Positions 25,036 through 33,976 of a stretch of 50,100 nucleotides of DNA are shown one piece after another (the first letter of the stretch is position 1; the number at the start of each line of letters is the position of its first letter). Both the position numbers and the translations under genes were made by a program. Where the stretch lies: contig JAFAZC010000073.1 of NCBI GenBank assembly GCA_019239965.1, forward strand, positions 1-50,100. The letters run 5' to 3'. Below the pieces are notes generated by a model, which was given only the letters and a program-made list of their open reading frames with translations, was not told where the DNA came from and ran no database searches. The DNA is from Kutzneria sp. GTDB lineage: Bacteria; Actinomycetota; Actinomycetes; Mycobacteriales; Pseudonocardiaceae.

Positions 25036-25485
25036 TTGCGGACCGCACTGTCCAACCGGCGTACCCGGTACACCGTCTCGCCGGTCGGCTTGGTGCTCGG
25101 ACTTTTCGGCTCGCTGGTCAGCGCGGTGTTCACCTACCTGATCACGGTCGAGGACGACGCCTTCGTCCTTGATCCGCACCGCACGGTCGGGCTGTTCACC
25201 GATCTGCCCCGGCTGCCGGAGTCCCCGCCGGCGCAGTGGCCGCTGGTGCTGCTCGCGCCGGCGCTTCCGGTGCTCCAGCTGGTCGCGGTCGTCCTCTGCA
25301 GCTTGTCCGCCACCCGCAGTGTCGGACCACGAACCATGACTCGTCCACGACTTGCCCTCGTCGTGCTGTTCGCCGCGGTGACCGTGGACGGTGTTCTGTC
25401 CGCTCCGGCGGGCCTCCAGCCGGTGCGCTGGGCGGGCGGCGCACTGGTCGTGGCGGCCCTCGCGGTACCCCACCGTCTGGATTGA
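25036..25485 (+). CDS. Small membrane protein of the ABC-2 operon (149 aa)
   Basis: Four hydrophobic segments are visible (VGLVLGLFGSLVSAVFTYLI, WPLVLLAPALPVLQLVAVVL, ALVVLFAAVTVDGVL and a last one near VRWAGGALVVAALAV). I do not recognise a family. TTG 25036 is favoured because AGGGAGGTG (25021-25029) is 6 nt upstream; GTG 25027 overlaps the permease stop and is the alternative. Its coupling to the exporter suggests an accessory subunit, but this is inference. Confidence 0.65.
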   Translation: MRTALSNRRTRYTVSPVGLVLGLFGSLVSAVFTYLITVEDDAFVLDPHRTVGLFTDLPRLPESPPAQWPLVLLAPALPVLQLVAVVLCSLSATRSVGPRTMTRPRLALVVLFAAVTVDGVLSAPAGLQPVRWAGGALVVAALAVPHRLD

Positions 25486-25510
25486 CTGAAGGTGGCCACG
25501 GCAGCCGGCC

Positions 25511-25531
25511 GGGCTCGAGGTGCCTGAGCCC
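25511..25531. terminator. Hairpin between convergent operons
   Basis: GGGCTC (25511-25516) pairs with GAGCCC (25526-25531), with an inner GG-tg-CC. It sits in the 125-bp gap between the ABC-2 operon (ends 25485) and the leftward gltA (ends 25611), where a bidirectional terminator is expected. Confidence 0.5.
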
Positions 25532-25610
25532 CACACCCGCGCCGACCGCTCCGACGACACGAGCCGCCTGTCCCCCTCAGGCGATGCTCATGACCGGTTC
25601 AGGAATCGAT

Positions 25611-26927
25611 TCACCGCTGGTCGACAGGCACGAAGTCGCGCACGGCGGGACCGACGTAGAGCTGCCGGGGGCGCCCGATCTTGGTCGCTGGATCCAGCAT
25701 CATCTCGCGCCAGTGGGCAATCCAGCCGGGCAGCCGGCCGAGCGCGAACAGCACGGTGAACATCCGCGTCGGGAAGCCCATCGCGCGATAGATCAGCCCG
25801 GTGTAGAAGTCGATGTTGGGGTACAGCTTGCGCTCGACGAAGTAGCTGTCGGCCAGTGCCGTCTCTTCCAACTCCTTGGCGATGTTGAGCAGTCTGTCGT
25901 CGCCGCCGAGCTTGCCGAGGACCTCGTCGGCGGCCTTCTTGACGATCGCGGCGCGCGGGTCGTAGTTCTTGTACACCCGGTGTCCGAACCCCATCAGGCG
26001 GACGCCGTCCTCCCTGTTCTTGACCTTGCTCACGAACTTGCTGACCTCGCCGCCGTCGAGCTCGATCTTCTCGAGCATGTCGAGCACCGCGCTGTTGGCG
26101 CCCCCGTGCAGCGGGCCGAACAGGGCGTTGATCCCGGCCGAGATGCTGGCGAACAGATTGGCCTGTGACGATCCGACCATCCGGACCGTGGACGTCGAGC
26201 AGTTCTGCTCGTGATCGGCGTGCAGGACGAACAGCAGGTCGAGCGCACGCACCAGGGCCGGATCGAGGTCGTAGTCCTCCGTCGGCAGCCCGAAGGTCAT
26301 CCGCAGGAAGTTCTCCACGAGGCCGAGGGAGTTGTCGGGGTAGAGGAACGGCTGGCCAGCGGACTTCTTGTAGGCGTACGCGGCTATCGTCGGGAGCTTG
26401 GCCAACAGCCGGATGGTGGAGATCTCGACCTGGTGGTCGTCGAACGGGTTCAGGCTGTCCTGGTAGAAGGTGGACAGCGCGGAGACCGCGGAGGACAGCA
26501 CCGGCATCGGGTGGGCGTCACGCGGAAAGCCGTCGAAGAACCGCTTGAGGTCCTCGTGCAGCAGGGTATGCCGGCTGATCTTCTGGCTGAAGTCCTCGAT
26601 CTGCTCCTTGGTCGGCAGCTCGCCGTAAACGAGCAGGTAACACACCTCGATGAAGTTCGAGTGCTCGGCCAATTGCTCGATAGGATAACCGCGGTAACGC
26701 AGGATTCCGGCGTCACCGTCAATATAGGTAATCGAAGAGGAACAAGACGCCGTGTTCACGAATCCGGTATCGAAGGTCACCATTCCGGTTTTCGCGAGCA
26801 GTTTCCCGACATCTATTCCTGGCGCGCCCTCCGTCGGCAGCGACACCGACATCTCATGCTCTCCGCCCGTATAGCGCAGCGCGACGGTACGGTGTGCGGA
26901 ATTCAGCGCGGTCGGCACGTCGGGCAT
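25611..26927 (-). CDS. gltA: Type II citrate synthase (438 aa)
   Basis: Condenses acetyl-CoA and oxaloacetate to citrate, entry to the TCA cycle. Family landmarks are DGDAGILRYRGYPIEQLAE, the catalytic-His segment FGPLHGGANS, the oxaloacetate-binding MGFGHRVYKNYDPRA, and the late Asp region NIDFYTGLIYRAMGFP. The ~55-residue N-terminal beta domain before TFDTGF is typical of hexameric type II enzymes. ATG 26927 is chosen since AAAGGGA lies 6 nt upstream; the frame opens 13 codons earlier. It is monocistronic. A long upstream region with dyads suggests regulated transcription. It corresponds to mycobacterial gltA2 (Rv0896), near citA and serC there as well. Confidence 0.96.
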   Translation of the reverse strand: MPDVPTALNSAHRTVALRYTGGEHEMSVSLPTEGAPGIDVGKLLAKTGMVTFDTGFVNTASCSSSITYIDGDAGILRYRGYPIEQLAEHSNFIEVCYLLVYGELPTKEQIEDFSQKISRHTLLHEDLKRFFDGFPRDAHPMPVLSSAVSALSTFYQDSLNPFDDHQVEISTIRLLAKLPTIAAYAYKKSAGQPFLYPDNSLGLVENFLRMTFGLPTEDYDLDPALVRALDLLFVLHADHEQNCSTSTVRMVGSSQANLFASISAGINALFGPLHGGANSAVLDMLEKIELDGGEVSKFVSKVKNREDGVRLMGFGHRVYKNYDPRAAIVKKAADEVLGKLGGDDRLLNIAKELEETALADSYFVERKLYPNIDFYTGLIYRAMGFPTRMFTVLFALGRLPGWIAHWREMMLDPATKIGRPRQLYVGPAVRDFVPVDQR

Positions 26928-27419
26928 GGAGGTCCCTTTCACATCGCAGGGGTATCGCTGGTTCACGGAATCAAGGGATCATCGCGGCGCAGGCACCGAA
27001 CCATCCGGCGGCACCCCGCCGGGACCCTTTCGTTCGTCACGCTAGTCGCCCGCCGGCCACTCGGACAGCATGGTGAGCATGCTGTTACCTGTGATGGGAC
27101 CGGTATCACACGACACAGGAACTTTTGCCGGGCATCGTCTGCGCGTGACCATGACCGAGCGTGGCATGCGCCACTGGACCGGGTCGCGGCGCGCTGGGTC
27201 GTTCCTGCGTCCATCACCCAGCCAAACGGGTGGAAGATTCATTCGAACAGAGTAAAACCCCTGGCTGTTCGCCGACGCTCACCGCCTACCAGGAACGTTA
27301 CCGCCGCGTCGCGTCACCAAGCGACCACACCATCAGGGAATACCAATCCCGAATGCTAGAACTAATTTGATTGGTGCGGCCGCTCGCCAAGGATTCCGGT
27401 CACTACTCGGAGGTATGAC
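26928..27419. other. Long regulatory interval between gltA and a micro-ORF
   Basis: No conventional gene is supported in these 492 bp. A dyad TGTGAT-N9-ATCACA (27090-27110) lies about 165 bp upstream of the gltA start, and an 8-bp palindrome AGCATGCT is just beside it near 27077. The dyad half-sites match those of CRP/GlxR regulators, though the spacer is longer than the usual 6-8 bp between TGTGA and TCACA. Near the right end, ACCAAT (27342-27347) and ATTGGT (27370-27375) form an inverted repeat in an AT-richer patch that may hold the promoter of the micro-ORF at 27420. Confidence 0.4.
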
Positions 27420-27491
27420 ATGATTGTTGCACTGGGTCTCGGCGCCTCCATCGGCACGTGGTGGATGTGTCACCACCACTGGTGGAGATAA
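27420..27491 (+). CDS. Micro-ORF, 23-aa Trp/His-rich peptide
   Basis: ATG 27420 is preceded at 6 nt by a perfect Shine-Dalgarno GGAGG (27409-27413). The peptide has a hydrophobic start (MIVALGLGASIG) followed by TWWMCHHHWWR, and ends at TAA 27489-27491. Four Trp, three consecutive His and one Cys in 23 residues is striking. It could be a membrane-anchored metal- or heme-binding micropeptide, a leader peptide, or a chance ORF; the strong ribosome binding site argues for translation. It lies alone on the plus strand between leftward gltA and a leftward kinase. Confidence 0.5.
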   Translation: MIVALGLGASIGTWWMCHHHWWR

Positions 27492-27516
27492 TTCCGGGGC
27501 CACTATTGGATAACAA

Positions 27517-28461
27517 TTACCATCGAGGACCGTGGACCAATTCAGCGGCATAGGGTGGTTCCGCTCCCGCCCTGGACACGGTGATTCCGGCCGCGGCCCC
27601 GGCGAAAGTCAGGGCCGCGTGCCAGTCGTCGGCGCCAAGACGCGCGACCGCCGCCTTCGACAGCCCCGACCGCCGGTACAGCCACACCAGCAGGGCGCCC
27701 TGCACCGTGTCGCCCGCGCCAATGGTGTCCACGACTTCTACCCGCGCAGCCGGCACCTCGACAATGTCGCCGCCGCCGGTCAGCACCATGATTCCGGCAT
27801 CGCCCTTTGTCAATACCACCGCCGCTGGCCCGGCCCGCTGCCAGCGGCGCACCTGGTCGAGGAGTTCCGCGTCCGGCACGTCGCCGGACAGCCACCTTGC
27901 GTCCTCGACCGACATCTTCAGCAGACCGACGTCGGGAAGCCAGGACATGAAGCGCCCGCGATACGCGTCGCCGTCGGTGATCATCGCAGGCCGGATGTTC
28001 GGATCCAACACGGTGAGCAGCCCTCGCGCGGACTCCCTGCGCAACATCGTCTCGTAGACGGTGGCACCCGGTTCGAGCACCAGGGACAGGGTGCCCAGCG
28101 ACAACGCGGCAACCGGACTCGGGAGTGGGCCGGGGTCGGCTACGAGCCGGTCGGCTGTGCCCTCGACGTAGAACGTGTAGTCGGCCGCTCCGCCCGCACC
28201 CATCCCGACCACCGCGAGCGTGGTCGGCTCCCGTCCACGCTGCACCTGGCCGACGTCCACGTGGGAGTCGCGCAGCCGGGCGAGCAGCGCCGCGCCGAAC
28301 GAATCGTCGGACAGCCTGGACACGAACGCCACCGGAACACCGAGCCGGCCCACGGTGATCGCGACGTTGAACGGCCCGCCCCCCAGCATCGGCACCAAGG
28401 CCCCGTCGGCGCCACCGGTCGGCACGAGATCGACGAGGGCCTCGCCGGCGACCACGATCAC
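27517..28461 (-). CDS. PfkB-family sugar kinase (314 aa)
   Basis: An ATP-dependent carbohydrate kinase of the ribokinase/fructokinase type. The N-terminal signature is MLGGGPFNVAITVGRLG and the C-terminal PfkB signature VVDTIGAGDTVQGALLVWL carries the catalytic Asp in GAGD. Other landmarks are LDPNIRPAM and VVLTKGDAG. GTG 28461 is chosen because GGAG lies 6 nt upstream. Its specificity cannot be read with certainty; the length and motifs are closest to fructokinases. The TetR gene ends 40 nt upstream in the same direction. Confidence 0.88.
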   Translation of the reverse strand: MIVVAGEALVDLVPTGGADGALVPMLGGGPFNVAITVGRLGVPVAFVSRLSDDSFGAALLARLRDSHVDVGQVQRGREPTTLAVVGMGAGGAADYTFYVEGTADRLVADPGPLPSPVAALSLGTLSLVLEPGATVYETMLRRESARGLLTVLDPNIRPAMITDGDAYRGRFMSWLPDVGLLKMSVEDARWLSGDVPDAELLDQVRRWQRAGPAAVVLTKGDAGIMVLTGGGDIVEVPAARVEVVDTIGAGDTVQGALLVWLYRRSGLSKAAVARLGADDWHAALTFAGAAAGITVSRAGAEPPYAAELVHGPRW

Positions 28462-28501
28462 GAACCACTCCAGATTGGTGTTGAGCCGCGACGAAGGCCG
28501 C

Positions 28502-29119
28502 TCATCGGTTCGGCGCGAGTCCGCTGAGCAGGAACGTCGACAGCGCGGCAAAGGCTTCGGCATCGGACAGGCCGGTGCGTTCGGCGATCGTACCCAGGCG
28601 GATGCCCTCGATCGTGAGGCTGACCATCTCGGCGACGAGTGTGGCATGCACGTCACCGAACTCGCCGTCCCTGACCCCATCGGCGATCAGTTGGCGGATC
28701 CGTTCGGCCGCCGCACGGGCGTTGAGCTCATAGGTCGCTCTCGCCGGGGGGAACGCCGCGATGTCCGCAAGGAACTCGCGGGTGGCCGGTCGCAGTTCGT
28801 CGGATGCGGCGGCGAGATAGGAGCTGAGGCGCTCACGGACCGAGGCGATCCCGGCGATCCGCTGCTCGACACGGCTCGCCGCCTTGCGGAAGAAGTGCCC
28901 GACGACCTGCACCGAGAGCTGTTCCTTGCTCGGCGCGAGCGCATACAGCGTTGACTTGGAACAGCGCAGTCGCGAGGCCAACTCGTCCAGCGTGACGTTG
29001 AGGAACCCTTCGGCGAGAAACAGCGCCTCGAGTCGGTCGAGCAGCTCCATCTGGCGTGCGGTGCGGACCGGGTGACGGGCTATGCGCGGGACCCCGCCGC
29101 TGTGCCGCTCACTGAGCAT
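28502..29119 (-). CDS. TetR-family regulator (205 aa)
   Basis: An N-terminal HTH (LFLAEGFLNVTLDELASRLRCSKSTLYALAPSKEQL, split helices 1-4, residues ~33-68) and a helical ligand-binding domain with a TetR C-terminal pattern (ATREFLADIAAFPPA...). It is divergent from an acyl-CoA dehydrogenase with a 117-bp shared promoter region, so the effector is likely an acyl-CoA or related metabolite (inference). The palindrome at 29175-29184 is a candidate operator. Confidence 0.88.
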   Translation of the reverse strand: MLSERHSGGVPRIARHPVRTARQMELLDRLEALFLAEGFLNVTLDELASRLRCSKSTLYALAPSKEQLSVQVVGHFFRKAASRVEQRIAGIASVRERLSSYLAAASDELRPATREFLADIAAFPPARATYELNARAAAERIRQLIADGVRDGEFGDVHATLVAEMVSLTIEGIRLGTIAERTGLSDAEAFAALSTFLLSGLAPNR

Positions 29120-29174
29120 CGTCCGAGACTGCCACAGCGGTCCAACCCGACATCACTCCACCACCCGGGCAGAA

Positions 29175-29184
29175 GTAGTACTAC
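29175..29184. promoter_or_regulatory. Palindrome GTAGTACTAC, candidate TetR operator
   Basis: A perfect 10-bp palindrome in the divergent TetR/acyl-CoA dehydrogenase promoter region. A related AGTACT core recurs ~20 bp downstream in GAGTACTGTTC, which would place two sites near the acyl-CoA dehydrogenase start region (GTG 29237). Confidence 0.4.
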
Positions 29185-29236
29185 AGCACGTCCCAGAGTA
29201 CTGTTCGGGGTACCTGACGTCTCAGGGAGGCTCGCC

Positions 29237-30382
29237 GTGCCTGTCGACCGGATGCTGCCCAACACCGAGGCCGAAGATCTGGTGGCCTTGGCGCGGGACC
29301 TCTGCCAGCGCGAACTGGCGCCGCACGCGAGCACCGCCGAAGCCGAGTCCCGCTTTCCGCGCGAGGCGCTGCGCCTGTTCGGCAAGGTCGGCATGCTCGG
29401 CCTGCCCTATCCGCACGGGTTGGGCGGCGGCGCCCAGCCGTATGAGGTCTACCTGCAGGTCCTCGAGGAAATCGCCGCGACCTGGCTGACCGTGGCCGAG
29501 AGCATCTCGGTGCATGTGATGGCGTGCTACCCACTGGCGACGTTCGGAACGGACGCCCAGCGCGAACGCTGGCTGCCCGACATGATCGGCGGCGACCTGC
29601 TCGGCGGGTACGCGCTCTCCGAGCCGCATGCGGGTTCCGATCCGGCGAGCATGACGACCCGCGCCGTCCTCGACGGCAAGGAGTACGTGGTCAACGGCAC
29701 AAAAGCATGGATAACCCATGCCGGAGTCGCCGACTTCTACACACTCATGACGCGCACCTCCGACGACGGCGCCAACGGGATCTCCTGTCTGCTCACGGAG
29801 TCCGACAGTCCCGGTCTGTCGGCGGCACCGAGGGAACGCACGATGGGGCTGACCGGCTCACCCGTGGCCCAACTGAGGCTGGAGGACCTGCGGGTGCCGG
29901 CGGATCGGCGGATCGGCGAGGAAGGCGCCGGCCTGAAGATCGCACTGTCGGCACTGGACTCCGGCCGCCTCGGCATCGCGGCCTGCGCCGTCGGACTCGC
30001 CCAGGCCGCGCTTGACGAGGCGGTGACCTACGCCAAGGGGCGCAGCCAGTTCGGCAAGGCGATCATCTCCTTCCAGGGGCTCGAGTTCCTTCTCGCCGAC
30101 ATGGCGGCCGCTGTCGAATCCGCCCGTGCCACCTACCTCGAGGCGGCACGGCGACGCGACCGGGGCTTGCCGTTCGGCAGGCTGGCCGCGGTCGCCAAGC
30201 TCGTCGCCACCGACGCGGCCATGAAGGTCACGACCGACGCCGTGCAGGTGCTCGGCGGTGCCGGCTACACCAGGGACTTCCCGGTGGAGCGGTACATGCG
30301 CGAGGCCAAGGTGCTGCAGATATTCGAGGGCACGAACCAAATCCAGCGCGTAGTCATCGCGAGGCACCTGGCACAGGGCTGA
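29237..30382 (+). CDS. Acyl-CoA dehydrogenase (381 aa)
   Basis: A flavin-dependent alpha,beta-dehydrogenase of acyl-CoA thioesters. The family order is complete: N-terminal helical domain, the LSEPHAGSDPASMTTRA flavin segment, a middle beta domain, and a C-terminal helical domain ending AVQVLGGAGYTRDFPVERYMREAK and LQIFEGTNQIQR, where the Glu is the catalytic base. About 380 residues is standard. GTG 29237 lies 6 nt after GGGAGG. It is regulated probably by the divergent TetR protein. The exact chain-length class is not readable; the catalytic Glu position fits short/medium-chain types. Confidence 0.93.
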   Translation: MPVDRMLPNTEAEDLVALARDLCQRELAPHASTAEAESRFPREALRLFGKVGMLGLPYPHGLGGGAQPYEVYLQVLEEIAATWLTVAESISVHVMACYPLATFGTDAQRERWLPDMIGGDLLGGYALSEPHAGSDPASMTTRAVLDGKEYVVNGTKAWITHAGVADFYTLMTRTSDDGANGISCLLTESDSPGLSAAPRERTMGLTGSPVAQLRLEDLRVPADRRIGEEGAGLKIALSALDSGRLGIAACAVGLAQAALDEAVTYAKGRSQFGKAIISFQGLEFLLADMAAAVESARATYLEAARRRDRGLPFGRLAAVAKLVATDAAMKVTTDAVQVLGGAGYTRDFPVERYMREAKVLQIFEGTNQIQRVVIARHLAQG

Positions 30383-30404
30383 ACCGGGAACGCCGCGGTT
30401 CAGC
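30378..30404. terminator. Bidirectional terminator hairpin
   Basis: GCTGAACCG (30378-30386) pairs exactly with CGGTTCAGC (30396-30404) around a 9-nt loop. It overlaps the acyl-CoA dehydrogenase stop and lies 18 bp before the end of the convergent amidohydrolase gene. Confidence 0.7.
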
Positions 30405-30421
30405 GGTCCGCGCCGGCGGGC

Positions 30422-31642
30422 TTACGTCAGGTCTTCCTTGTAGAAGGGATCGACGGTGATGCCCTCGCCGCGGCTCTCGTCGAACGTGTACACCTCACGT
30501 CCATTGACGAACACCCGCAGCGCCCTGCTCATCACGTCGAGCGGATCACCGGACCAGAGCACCACGTCCGCGTCCAGTCCCGGCCTGAGGGCGCCGACTC
30601 TGTCGTCGATGCCCATGATCCTCGCTGGATTCGCCGTGATCGCCCGCAGCGCCGTCTCGCTGTCGAGTCCTTCCTTGACCGCGAGAGTCGCCTGGTGCAC
30701 GAGGAAGTGGATGGGCACGACCGGGTGATCGGTCATGATCGCCAGCTCGACACCGGCACGGGCAAGGATGCCCGGTGTGCGCAGCGACCTGTTGCGGAGC
30801 TCCACCTTGGCCCTACTGGTGATCAAGGGTCCGATGATCACAGGGATGTTCCGCTCGGCGATCGTGTCGGCGAGCAGGTGGGCCTCCGTGCCATGGTTGA
30901 TCACAAGCCGGTAACCGAACTCCTCAGACAGCCGGATCGCGGTGGCGATGTCGTCGGCTCGATGGGTGTGTTGGCACCACGGCAGTTCACCGTCGAGCAC
31001 CCGCACGAGCACTTCCAGCGTCGGATCCCGGTCGAACGGCTTGTTCTCGCTCGCGGCGTGCTCCCGCTTGGCACGGTAGTCCTGCGCCTTCATCAGCGCG
31101 TCCCGGATGACCGCGGCAACGCCCTGCCGTGTCGACGGAAGCGTCTTCTTGTCGCCGTACACCCTCTTGGGATTCTCCCCAAGCGCACTCTTGACGCTGA
31201 CCGGCTCGCGGACCAGCATCTCGTCGACGGTGCGGCCCCAGCACTTCACCGCCACGGTCTGGCCACCGATCGGGTTCCCGGAGCCCGGCTTGATCACTAC
31301 CGCGGTGACTCCACCAGACAGCGCGTCGGCGAACGCCAGGTCGGCGGGGTTGATGGCGTCCAGCGCCCGCATCCGCGCGCCATTGGGGTCGGTCATCTCG
31401 TTGGTGTCGTCCCCGGCCCAGCCCTCGGCCTCCTCGTCGACGCCGAGGTGCCCGTGTGCCTCGACGAAACCAGGCAACACCCAGGTACCCGCCGCGTCGA
31501 CGATCTCGGCGTCCTCGGGCACGTCCACGTCGGCCTCGGTACCGACCGCGGCGATCCTGCCGTCAGTGATCAGTACCGTCCCGGCCTCTATGGGGTCGCC
31601 GTCGACCGGAACCACGTATCCACCAGTGATTGCCACGTTCAT
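30422..31642 (-). CDS. Metal-dependent amidohydrolase (406 aa)
   Basis: An imidazolonepropionase/dihydroorotase-like member of the amidohydrolase superfamily. Metal ligands are visible in order: HxH in LPGFVEAHGHLG, His in CQHTHRADD, His in VINHGTEAH, and the Asp in IMTDHPVVP. The C-terminal strand RPGLDADVVLWSGDP is typical. Unlike the amidohydrolase at 17.9 kb, all ligands are present. It is cytoplasmic, with no signal peptide. It begins a leftward series with the epimerase and MFS genes upstream, each separated by ~50 bp. Substrate unknown. Confidence 0.87.
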   Translation of the reverse strand: MNVAITGGYVVPVDGDPIEAGTVLITDGRIAAVGTEADVDVPEDAEIVDAAGTWVLPGFVEAHGHLGVDEEAEGWAGDDTNEMTDPNGARMRALDAINPADLAFADALSGGVTAVVIKPGSGNPIGGQTVAVKCWGRTVDEMLVREPVSVKSALGENPKRVYGDKKTLPSTRQGVAAVIRDALMKAQDYRAKREHAASENKPFDRDPTLEVLVRVLDGELPWCQHTHRADDIATAIRLSEEFGYRLVINHGTEAHLLADTIAERNIPVIIGPLITSRAKVELRNRSLRTPGILARAGVELAIMTDHPVVPIHFLVHQATLAVKEGLDSETALRAITANPARIMGIDDRVGALRPGLDADVVLWSGDPLDVMSRALRVFVNGREVYTFDESRGEGITVDPFYKEDLT

Positions 31643-31693
31643 GGGCGCAACGCTAAAGGTTCTTCAGCCCCAACGGAAATCAGCCGAAAGGGA

Positions 31694-32599
31694 TCAGCGT
31701 GAGGTCAGTCCCCACCGGCCCGACCATGCCGCGCCGGGAGTCAGCGTGATCAGGTCTGTCCCCGAGTTGAGGGCATCGGGCGGGCAGGTCATCGGTTCGA
31801 CGGCGATGGCCCTGCCACGGCCGGGGAACCTGTCCGCCGTGTAGACCTGTACCCAGCTGAAGGCGAGGTCGGTCCACATCTCCACAGCCTTGCCCCCGCC
31901 GTACAGGCAGTGCCGGATCAACCCGTCGGCGTCCGGTTCGCAGCCCCCGAACACGTCATCCAACCGCGTGCCGCGGACCGGCCGTCTGCTCCTGAAGTCG
32001 AGATCGGTGCCGGCCACAGGAACAGCCACTCCTTCCGGCGTCATCGTCTCGGGGCTCAGCGGCAGGTGCGTTGTCGCGGCAAGACGCAGCGCGCAGTCGT
32101 CGGTCTCGACCATGCCGACCCTCAGGTACGGGTGTGCGCCGACGCCGAACGGCACGGGCCGGTCGCCGACGTTGTGCACTCCGTGGGTGACGGTCAGCCC
32201 GTCGCCGTCCACCGCGTAGCTGATCGTCACCCACAGCGGCACCGGCCAGCCCGGTTGGGCCTTGATGCCGACCCCGAGCGAGATCAGCGAGCCGGTGTGG
32301 GTGATGACCTGCCACCGGACGCGGCGTACAAGTCCGTGGATGGCATTTCCGCGTGCGGGTTCGGTGATCGGCAGTTGCTGGGTGCTTCCCTCGAACTCCC
32401 AGCGGCCGCCGCGGGTCCGGTTGGGCCACGGAATGAGCACGGCACCACTGCCCATGGGCGGTTCGGCGCCGGCGTCGAAGGACTCGACGCAGCATTGGCC
32501 GTCCACCTCGAAGCCCCGCAGGGTCGCGCCGATCTCCGTGATGATCGCTCGCGCGGCACCGGAGGCAATCTCGAACTGGGCACCGGTCGGACCGCTCAC
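31694..32599 (-). CDS. Aldose 1-epimerase (galactose mutarotase family) (301 aa)
   Basis: Interconverts alpha and beta anomers of aldoses. Catalytic landmarks are PWPNRTRGGRWEF, the first His in GNAIHGLVR, the acid His in GVGAHPYLRVG, and the base Glu in AVEPMTCPPDA. Length is normal for the family. The start is GTG at 32599. It lies 51 bp upstream of the amidohydrolase gene and 54 bp downstream of the MFS gene, all leftward, so co-transcription is possible. Confidence 0.9.
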   Translation of the reverse strand: MSGPTGAQFEIASGAARAIITEIGATLRGFEVDGQCCVESFDAGAEPPMGSGAVLIPWPNRTRGGRWEFEGSTQQLPITEPARGNAIHGLVRRVRWQVITHTGSLISLGVGIKAQPGWPVPLWVTISYAVDGDGLTVTHGVHNVGDRPVPFGVGAHPYLRVGMVETDDCALRLAATTHLPLSPETMTPEGVAVPVAGTDLDFRSRRPVRGTRLDDVFGGCEPDADGLIRHCLYGGGKAVEMWTDLAFSWVQVYTADRFPGRGRAIAVEPMTCPPDALNSGTDLITLTPGAAWSGRWGLTSR

Positions 32600-32653
32600 C
32601 CGGTTGAGTTTAGTGTCACGGCGCCGCCACAGGTGACCGCCGCGCCGGCCGGT

Positions 32654-33934
32654 TCAGGCGGTTGGCGCACGATATCGCCAGAATGCCGGCAGTGCGGTGA
32701 CCGTGGCGAGCACGACAACGATGACAAGCACACCGCCACCGGAAACGGCGGCCGTCGTGCCGAGCGCGGCACCCACCGTGCCGTGCACCGTATCGGCAAG
32801 CCGGGGACCACCAGCGACGACGACGGTGTACACGCCCTGCATCCGTCCGCGCATCTCGTCGGTGGCCGCCGACTGCAGCATGGCGTTGCGGAAGATCATG
32901 CTCACCATGTCCGCGGCTCCGGCAAGCGCCAGGAACACCACCGCCAGCCACAGCGAGCCGCTCAGGCCGAAGCCGGCGATCGCGAGGCCCCATCCGCAGA
33001 CCGCGAGGGTCACGGCGACCCCGTGCCGGCTCACCCTCGAAAGCCAGCCCGACAGCAGACCACACAACAGGGCACCCGCCGGAATGCCAGCGAACAGCCA
33101 GCCCAGTGCGGTGCCTCCGCCGGCCGGGTCGTGGAAGCTCCGTTCCGCCATTTCCGGAAACAGCGCCCTGGGCATGCCGAAGATCATCGCAGCGACATCG
33201 ACGGCGAACGAGGTGAGCAGCACACGCTGGGTGGCCAGGTAGCGGAATCCGTCGACGACGTCGCGCAATCCGGCGCGTGCGGGGCGCTCGCCGAGTGGCG
33301 GGAGCGGAGGAAGCCGCCACACCGCCCACAGCGCGCCGAGCAGGCCGAGCGCGTCGATCAGGTACAGCATGGGGAGCCCGAGGACGGGAATCAGCGCCCC
33401 GGCGAGCATGGGACCGAGGACCGCGCCGAACGTCTGGACGGTCGAGCCGAGGGCGTTGGCCGAGGGCAGCAGCTCGGCGGGGATGAGCCGCGCGATCGAG
33501 GCGCCACGGGTCGGCATGTTGACAGCGAAGAACGCCTGTTGCAGTCCGAGCAGGATGAGCAGGACGGCGACCGAACCGGCACCGAGCGCGGCCTGTAGCC
33601 ATAACAGCGCGGAGATGGCGGCGATCGCCGAATTGGTCACCAGGAGCAGCCGGCGGCGGTCGAAGGCGTCGGCGATCGCGCCACCCCAGATACCGAAGAC
33701 CAGCAGCGGCGCGAGGGCGACCGCACCGGCCAGCCCGACGTATGCCGAGGACTTGGTGAGGTCGTACACCTGCTTGGGCACGGCGACCGCGGTCAGCTGC
33801 CCGCCGATGGCGGTGACGACGGTCGAGGACCACAGTCGTCGATAGGCCAGCACACGCAGCGGCCTGATGTCCACAACCAGGCGGCCAAGACGGGCGCGGC
33901 CGGCTTGGCGCGGACGGGAGGTCTCAGCGGTCAC
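32654..33934 (-). CDS. MFS transporter (426 aa)
   Basis: A 12-helix major-facilitator exporter of the enterobactin-exporter/macrolide-efflux-like type. A short cytoplasmic N-terminus with basic residues precedes RVLAYRRLWSSTVVTAIGGQ, and the loop 2-3 motif reads GAIADAFDRRRLLL. The central loop falls near LPPLPPLGERPARAG. The start is GTG at 33934. Relatives export siderophores or drugs, but nothing local indicates the substrate. Confidence 0.88.
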   Translation of the reverse strand: MTAETSRPRQAGRARLGRLVVDIRPLRVLAYRRLWSSTVVTAIGGQLTAVAVPKQVYDLTKSSAYVGLAGAVALAPLLVFGIWGGAIADAFDRRRLLLVTNSAIAAISALLWLQAALGAGSVAVLLILLGLQQAFFAVNMPTRGASIARLIPAELLPSANALGSTVQTFGAVLGPMLAGALIPVLGLPMLYLIDALGLLGALWAVWRLPPLPPLGERPARAGLRDVVDGFRYLATQRVLLTSFAVDVAAMIFGMPRALFPEMAERSFHDPAGGGTALGWLFAGIPAGALLCGLLSGWLSRVSRHGVAVTLAVCGWGLAIAGFGLSGSLWLAVVFLALAGAADMVSMIFRNAMLQSAATDEMRGRMQGVYTVVVAGGPRLADTVHGTVGAALGTTAAVSGGGVLVIVVVLATVTALPAFWRYRAPTA

Positions 33935-33976
33935 AAAGGACGACTCTAAGCCAGCGCCTCATCCGATCAGGTGGAC

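Noticed and set aside
31910..33598. 562-codon rightward frame
   Set aside because: It is the antisense shadow of the epimerase and MFS genes, both of which have clear family motifs on the other strand.
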